DNA of 64,000 nucleotides from the NCBI GenBank assembly GCA_032821775.1, contig JAVLRN010000018.1, positions 310,001-374,000 of the forward strand. Direction: 5' to 3'. The number at the start of each line of letters is the position of its first letter. The first letter of the stretch is position 1. Below, in pieces: positions 58,172 to 64,000 of the stretch. Under the pieces are notes generated by a model. That model was not told the origin of the DNA, ran no database searches, and saw only the letters and a program-made list of their open reading frames with translations. Source of the DNA: Sanguinoderma infundibulare. Its lineage: Eukaryota > Basidiomycota > Agaricomycetes > Polyporales > Polyporaceae. The position numbers and the translations under genes are program-made.

Positions 58172-58499
58172 GGCAATCAATAAGATAGTTTAACATCTGG
58201 ACAGAAGAGACTAGTTAGTCATCATTCTGAATGACAATCAAAGAGAAGAGAGGAATGCCAGAAGCGTATACCGGCATAGGTTCCCCCTCTTGTGACATTG
58301 GCAGGCAGTGATAACAAAGATCGTGCCACATCCAAGCCACCATCATGTGTGGCCGGCAGTGTATGATCGCGCCTGATCCAACACATGGATAGTCTGCCAT
58401 AACGGCGACAAGGGATAGATGATAAACGTGTAAAAACACCAGGTGAGCTGGTGAGGAGTGGAACGCAGCCAGCAGCGAGTGGTGCAGTATCCACAACGT

Positions 58500-58517
58500 C
58501 GACCAGGGCTCATAACC
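58500..58517 (-). other. Copia primer-binding site, half-tRNA-Met type
   Basis: Directly inside the 5' LTR the minus strand reads GGTTATGAGCCCTGGTCG. This complements a Met-type anticodon arm (CTCATAACC), not a tRNA 3' end, as in Drosophila copia, which is primed by a cleaved initiator tRNA. Confidence 0.65.
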
Positions 58518-58868
58518 TGTTGAGCACAGTGGGGGTTGCCCACTGTGGGATGCAACTAGACGCAGCAGTCACACATACTCACCTGGCTGGAGAGGTAGAG
58601 AGGCTGTAGAGGCGAGTGAGGAGAAGAGTAGAAGAACTGCTGATATTAGGGCCAATAGGGGCCATATATATACTACAGAACATACTGCATTACTAAGGCT
58701 ATACAGTACAAGACATGCCATACCGGGATACAAGGTATGGCATCACATGAGATGATCATGTGCGGCAGCTATACAGCGCCTGTGCAATGGATGTGATATC
58801 GGGCTGTGCCGATATCAAGATACGCAGCTATGCCGTGCAATGCTATGCTCGGCTATGCGCATTCAACA
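58518..58868 (-). repeat. Copia 5' LTR
   Basis: It ends TGTTGA...CAACA. The differences from the other LTR are almost all CpG versus TpG/CpA. Confidence 0.92.
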
Positions 58869-58894
58869 CTGCCGCCATCACCTTCTGCCAGAGC

Positions 58895-59173
58895 TGTCTA
58901 CAAGCCCACTTGCAAGTGGGCAGAGGGCATTCAGCCCCTCCGCCGCATGACCCCTTCCTCAGCCTCCCGCGTTCCTTCCCTTGTCCCTTGTCGCCCCCAT
59001 CCTATTACCTCCCTCCAAACCTCCATAAATAAGTTTTGGGACATAGGGTAATCACATAGGATCCTTGTATGTATTTTTATAATATGGAGACATTCTGAAA
59101 AAGATATCCATGCTCGAACAAAGGGACACGTTATAATGTACCGCCCACTTGCAAGTGGGCATGTAGACTCTAC
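58895..59173. mobile_element. 279-base MITE related to the 2.65 kb element
   Basis: Its ends carry CTACA, then GCCCACTTGCAAGTGGGC in both orientations. The right end, read inwards, begins GTAGAGTCTACA, nearly the start of the 2.65 kb element. An 11-base target-site duplication TCTGCCAGAGC flanks it (58884-58894 and 59174-59184), in DJ-1 coding sequence. It has no coding capacity. Confidence 0.85.
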
Positions 59174-59377
59174 TCTGCCAGAGCGCCTTGTTCGTCGTCG
59201 CCCGCTTCCCGTCCAGCACCCCCACAAGCGTCGCGATCGACGCGCCGTTGCAGACCGTGATGAGGTACTTGAGCGTCGGTACGCCCACTTTACAAAGTCG
59301 ATCGATCTCGGGCTCGATGACGCCAAACCCGCCCAGGATGAGCAGCACGTCAAGGTCAGGCACGCTCTCGCCGTAGG

Positions 59378-62300
59378 TGTATGGTCTTGCCGCACACTGT
59401 TGTTCATCCTTACTCACACTACATCAGCTGTTGCATAGGTATTCTGTCTGTTCACACAGATGCCTCTGCCAATTCCCGAGGGACCAGGGAATGAACTGAC
59501 AGGTTCGTAATGTGACTACTCTTCATTTTACACGAGTTAGCGATAGTACTTGCTCGCAGACACCTTTCACTCAGACCCCGTCCTCCAGTCTGGCCATGTC
59601 AACCGCGAGCCACGTCCAACTTCTCGAGACAAGATCACTGCCATCATCGCTACCCAAGGCTGAAGGAAGGTGGCGAGGGGCGAATATCCTCTTCAAACTA
59701 GAGGGCCGTGATCATCGTCACGGCAGCGAACGCTTCCCATGTTCTGGGTCTGGCAGTACACGACTTCCATCGCCTTGACTGATATATCGCGCAATGTGGA
59801 CATATATGTACTCGCTGCTGGCGTAAACGCTGCCAATCAACTTGATCAGCTTGGTGAGCCCAAGGAGTTAAGCTCGGAGCATCTACAGCTAACATGCAGC
59901 CACAAAAACTACAGGCGGACTACTTAGGGGGATCCACCGTCGAAGGCGGTGCTCTGTCTAATCTGCTGCAGTTGGGATGTATCTGTTTCATATTCCATGT
60001 TTCCTCATGTGAGTATTATGCGAATCATTCTGTGATAAATTGTGGCTAAACACCGGCAGATGTGCGAGCTTCTGAACCATGCTCATCATACCGAAAAACC
60101 ATATGTCGTCTGCGTTTCCTGATTACAGCGCCGAATTCTTCGACTATGATCGTCGACCACTTTCTATGGCAATATGCAATGCTTCTCAAGATCATCTGCT
60201 GTAATTCCGGCCTAATCAGTCTCCAATTCATGCCTTGGGGCCCATCGCGGGGAAGAGAGCTTTACGATGTAGGTCAATATGAGTGCATGTGGTGCGGTGC
60301 CACTTCTAGCTAACTGCCGTTCAGTTGTGTCTCGGAAATGCAGATAGACAAATGTCGTGTTCCATGTCATCTTGTAGGGAGCACCTATCTCAATCGTGGA
60401 TCAGCGCAGGCGGACTGGATGACTTAAAAGTCGCCTCTACTTGCTCTGCGGACCTCAGGTCCCCCGTTCCTTTCCTCGGCTTTGAGAAACCTTTTATCAT
60501 GTATATCTTTCAACAACCTCTCGGTGCCTCCGTCCTAGGACGACTTCTTGCCTCTGTAACCTCGCATTCAACGCTGCCGAGCACTGCGACTCCTACCATC
60601 ACCGGTTCAGCTCCGAGTCCTACTCTCAAGGGTATTGCGGCTTCAGCTCCTACCATTGGCCCATCCCATGATGTGGGAAGGCTTCCTGCCCTCGGGTGAG
60701 ACCGTCCCTTCGTCCGACTTGGGAAACGCGGGAAGCTAGCTGACTACTGATTAGCTGGAACTCCTGGAATGCCTATTTTGGCAGTGCGTATGCTTCCCCA
60801 CATCATCTCCTTGTACCTTACCTGACGGTCATTTCTACGGTAGACACCAACGAAGCTAACGTCCTTGACGCCGCGAACCATATCATCTCTCTTGGGCTTG
60901 CCGATGCAGGCTACGAGTACATTAACATTGACGTATGCGCTCCCTCCTCTACCTTCTAGCTCCCGTATGTTAACCCCGAACCTCATCGTCCTTGTAGGGG
61001 TTTTCGTTGTCCAACACTAGAAACGAATTCACAGGTCAGCTCGTGCATGACCCGAGCAAGTTCCCAAACGGGATCAGCTGCCTCGCTGACCAAGTGCATG
61101 GTGTCGGCCTCAAGTTCGGAATCCTCGCTTGGAGCGGGAGTAGCGGCTCCGATGGCTCCGCTGGTTCTCTCGGAAACGAAGAGTTGGACGCTGCCACGTT
61201 TGCCAAGTGGGGCGTCGACTGTAAGTCTCTCCAGGGGTCGTCTGCCGGACCTCAAGTGCGAGAAATCCGATCTTGATTCTGGCCTCCCAGACCTCAAGTA
61301 CAGTGCGTGGATTTGATGTCACCTCCTATGGCGCGTGTAGGACCACGGCATTGACATCCAGAATAGATGATGGCAACCTTACGGCAAACTGGACCGACTC
61401 TTCGGTGGGCCCATCCTTTCTAATCATGGTCAATCAATCCGGATCCTGACCTTTTCACAGAGCCCTCCCGGTGGAGACTGGTAGTATGTGGCTCCCTTCT
61501 TATTCGCATACCATCTTTGCCTAGAGACTTGGGTTCCGTGATAGCAACTCAAACACTGCTATTCGCCACCGTCAAATGGGGTACGTCCCACCGGTTTGAC
61601 GATGTCGCAGGTATGCTGACGATGTGGATTCATGTCAGTGCCGCGTTGAACGACACTGGTCGATCGTTCCTCTTCAGTATCAATACCGGTGGAGGGGGGG
61701 CAAACGTATGGGAATGGGGCGCTCGCGTTGTGCGTTTATCCCACGTTTCTGCTACCCTAACGTGCGGCTAACATACCGATGGCCCGGGGGGCATAGGGAC
61801 ACTCGTGGCGCATGTCCGGCAACCTGGGCCCATCCTGGAGCTCCATCACAAGCGCCATTGCATTCAATGTCCAGTACATCGACTCGATCGACTTCTACTC
61901 CCATAATGACATGTGAGTGCATCAATGTCCTTGTCTGCACTGGGTTAACCTGCGCGTATAGGGACATGATGCAGATCGGAAACGGAGGCTTGACCATCCA
62001 GGAGCAGCGGACGCACTTCGCGGCGTGGGCGTTCCTCAAGAGCCCTCTGCTTCTTGGTACCGACGTGAGCCGTGCCCCATCCATCGTACATCCACATGCC
62101 ACTTACGTCCATCCGGAAGCTCTCGCTTCTGACCTCGTCCCAGCTGGCTATCATCATGAACGCCGAACTGCTCGCGTTCAACCAGGACCCCATCGTCGGC
62201 ACCCCGGCCATGCCCTTCGCTCCCTTTATCGGGGCCCAAACGACCTCGCCGCCTGAGTTTTACGCGGGGCAGTCGTCGAGGGGGACGCATGTTTTCATCA

Positions 62301-62690
62301 TCAACACGAACGACGCGGCGACGATGATGACGTTCGGTTTCGCCAGGGTTCCCGGCCTTGGGTCTGGTTCGAAGTTCGTGGTGCACGATATGTGGACGGG
62401 CAAGGATCTGGGCACGTTCGACACGAGCTACTCGACCACGGTTGGCGTGCACGACACCGCCGCATTCCTTATCACTCCTGCCGCTTGCCACAAATGTTAG
62501 AGATTTCGCACGCGCGGATGTGGTGGTTTCTTGTAGCAAAGGCGTGGAAGATCTTGTGCTTGGTCAGGAAGGAACACTGTACGGTAGCGTAGTTATCACA
62601 TCCGACGAATATATGACAATCCGTGTATTTGTGGGTGCCCCTCTGACACTGTGGATACAACAGAACATTTATACTTAACGATAACTCTCG
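59378..62690. repeat. Unit A, copy 3 right part
   Basis: It carries the alpha-galactosidase upstream flank (with the part missing from copy 1), the gene and its 3' flank. It matches copy 2 from about 32410 downwards in inverted sense and ends near 62690, where unit B begins within 150 bases. Confidence 0.85.
60499..62500 (+). CDS. GH27 alpha-galactosidase-like protein, copy 3
   Basis: The twelve exons are 60499-60695, 60755-60783, 60844-60932, 60998-61220, 61291-61302, 61367-61404, 61461-61483, 61545-61580, 61639-61729, 61797-61912, 61962-62064 and 62120-62500. They give 445 residues. This copy looks most like an ordinary family member: [56 protein letters not shown], and a beta-domain with [15 protein letters not shown]. 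The critical sites are still changed. The substrate-binding DDCW reads DGFS, the nucleophile motif reads KYNDG in the best splice model, and the acid/base segment reads SGN where SGD is expected. Disulfide cysteines near the active site are gone. Whether it folds and binds a sugar is unknown. Confidence 0.8.
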
Positions 62691-62857
62691 TGTTAAGCAG
62701 ATGGCCCTTCGGAATTCGTGTACGCATGTTTCGCCGCGCGCTAATCATTCAGCGCTTATGGCCTATCATAGTATCTAGGGTGCTCGTAGTGCAGAACCTC
62801 CTGCCGCTCGTGTGCCCTCTCCTTGTGACCATGTACGACCGAACTACATCCAGAGAA

Positions 62858-63194
62858 TTAGCTAACTGCTGGAATTGTGAACAGAGACCGCCTCGCATCG
62901 CCAACCGGGAATGCTGTCGGGGGGCGACTTAGTGGTGGGCCCGGCGGAGGCGACGGCTGAGGCTTCGGTGGGGGTGCAGCAGCCTCCCGGAGCGCATGCG
63001 GCGGCGGTGGAGGGAGAGGAGAGTGCACCGCAACAAAGCTGCAGAAAAAGAGCATGCGTATATGAGCCTCTGCGTATGAAAAGAAGGAAGAGAAGCTAAG
63101 CTGTCACCCACCCGTCTTCGGGGGCCCCAAGCGGAGCACCGTATCCGCTCACGGCGAGCACAATCAAAGCGTACAAAATGGTAGCGGACCGCAT
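62858..63194 (-). CDS. Secreted proline-rich protein remnant, 1 repeat
   Basis: The signal-peptide exon (63194-63112) and splice sites are intact. The second exon (63038-62858) keeps HSPLPPPPPHALREAAAPPP, then loses the rest of the array. The deletion changes frame, and translation continues into former 3' untranslated sequence for about 27 residues (ending FTIPAVS). It would encode 87 residues. It is a decayed paralogue, but still open. Confidence 0.6.
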
Positions 63195-63301
63195 CATGGC
63201 TGGGGTTTGACTCTGAAGGATGAGTAGTTGAGAACAGAGGGTAGTAGTCGAATGCAAGTGGAGTGCGACGACCTGAGGTTTGGAGAAACGAGCAGGTCAG
63301 C

Positions 63302-63309
63302 CTTTTATA
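63302..63309 (-). promoter_or_regulatory. TATA box of proline-rich gene, copy 3
   Basis: TATAAAAG on the minus strand lies about 108 bases upstream of the start codon at 63194, conserved with copies 1 and 2. Confidence 0.6.
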
Positions 63310-64000
63310 TGCGAATGGCGTCCGGGCCTTCGAGTATTCGAGCACCGTACGTCATGGTGTGGTCCTCGTGTTGTCTGACAATGTGCGGGTCCACAATTCA
63401 GGCTAACATAGCCTCTCATCGTCTCATATCCAATGAGCGGCCAATGCGTCGGGTGTGGCAGGTCAAAGCCGGAGAATGGTCCAGGGTGTCTCTAGTCTTA
63501 AGCGTGCATGTATGCATTGAAATCGAACCTGCAGAGTATATCGTGGTATGTCCCTCGGAACAAGATTCAGACATACAGAGTACACAGAGCTCGAGCGACA
63601 CTTCACGACCAGGTGACAGAGCGGGGGTCGGCTCACCTCAGTGGTTCAAGGCGCTACCCTTGGTCTGGAGTAGATTGGCATCCGCGTATGTGCCCATTGA
63701 TCGGTTTCTGGTGGTCAGTACGAATAGACGAAGCTATCACCCGAGCGAATGAAGGGGCTCGGACGTGATCGTGCGCCCGAAGCGCACCATCTGCCAGAGT
63801 TGGTCATGGGAGTAAACACAGCTGCATTGTGTGCTATTGAATATGCATTCGTCAGTTTGCGAATGTACGTACCTGAGCACGCTTGTGCATACTTCTCGCT
63901 GCATGAGCTCCCGAGGACCCATGACAGTAAAAGTACTTGAGGAAGCCAAGCAGCAACTGGGCTGCACCGTTTAGCGAGACTTCGCGACGGCCGGCCGGCC

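Larger units (their letters stand above)
52345..58873 (-). mobile_element. Ty1/Copia LTR retrotransposon, complete but inactivated
   Basis: Two 351-base LTRs (52350-52700 and 58518-58868, TG...CA ends) enclose Gag-Pol in the order gag, protease, integrase, RT, RNase H, the Copia order. The 5-base target-site duplication CTGCC lies at 52345-52349 and 58869-58873. It is inserted in a DJ-1 copy. Confidence 0.95.
52130..59385 (-). pseudogene. DJ-1/PfpI gene copy 3, split by two transposons
   Basis: Three pieces make up this copy. The C-terminal part is at 52130-52349 and reads YEWKNGPNWDPF with the SAGIDVTLGW region. A 26-base piece lies at 58869-58894. The nucleophile region is at 59174-59385 (LLILGGFGVIEPEID and ITVCNGASIATLVG). 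Between them sit the Copia element and the 279-base MITE. The N-terminal third is missing: the sequence jumps at about 59385 into the upstream flank of the next alpha-galactosidase. A small deletion near 59300 also shifts the frame. Confidence 0.85.
62830..64000. repeat. Unit B, copy 3, runs out of the window
   Basis: It is the inverted match of 32680-35000, carrying the same upstream flank through the GGCCGGCCGGCC end. The repeat exon is almost fully deleted. Confidence 0.85.

Overview
The window looks like a piece of nuclear genome from an agaricomycete basidiomycete, probably a wood-decay type (inference). The evidence is GC-rich genes cut by many 45-70 base introns with GTRNGT donors and CTRAY branch points, a nuclear serine tRNA with a 22-base intron, an LTR retrotransposon, and protein families typical of this group. 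No species is claimed.

Three kinds of territory alternate. (1) Single-copy housekeeping blocks: 7.6-26 kb holds a secreted alpha/beta hydrolase, an O-fucosyltransferase-like enzyme, a conserved membrane-anchored protein of unknown function, a phosphate transporter, tRNA-Ser(UGA), a family-2 polysaccharide synthase and the purine enzyme FGAM synthase. 37.4-46.8 kb holds PEX5, dihydroxyacid dehydratase (ILV3), a single-pass membrane protein and an AIM24-family protein. (2) Segmental duplications. Unit A is a GH27 alpha-galactosidase gene followed tail-to-tail by a DJ-1/PfpI gene. It occurs at 451-4965, inverted at 27510-32450, and as pieces of two tandem copies at 51782-62690; a tail remnant lies at 240-450. 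Unit B is a secreted proline-rich repeat gene with its flanks. It occurs at 32680-35630, inverted at 46825-49134, and at 62830 to the window end. (3) Mobile DNA: a 6.5 kb Copia element at 52350-58868 inside a DJ-1 copy, a 2.65 kb terminal-inverted-repeat element at 49135-51781, a related 279-base MITE at 58895-59173, and a 343-base MITE at 6036-6378.

The three GH27 copies look broken if read exon by exon, but each resolves into a 12-exon, 445-codon open frame with conserved splice sites. In the best gene model the catalytic aspartates are replaced, so they may be duplicated pseudoenzymes. The DJ-1 paralogues are in different states: intact (36292 and 28031), nonsense plus frameshift (3759-4512), and split by two transposons (52130-59385). 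The proline-rich repeat has 14, 8 and 1 units in its three copies. The Copia element keeps one uninterrupted Gag-Pol frame, broken only by six nonsense codons that all fit C-to-T change, and its LTRs differ only by transitions, mostly at CpG. Together these suggest recent duplication and CpG-directed mutation of repeats. No operon-like or dedicated new pathway was found. The strongest candidates for novelty are the GH27/DJ-1 duplicated unit, the proline-rich family and the 2.65 kb element carrying a J-domain fragment and two tRNA-like modules.
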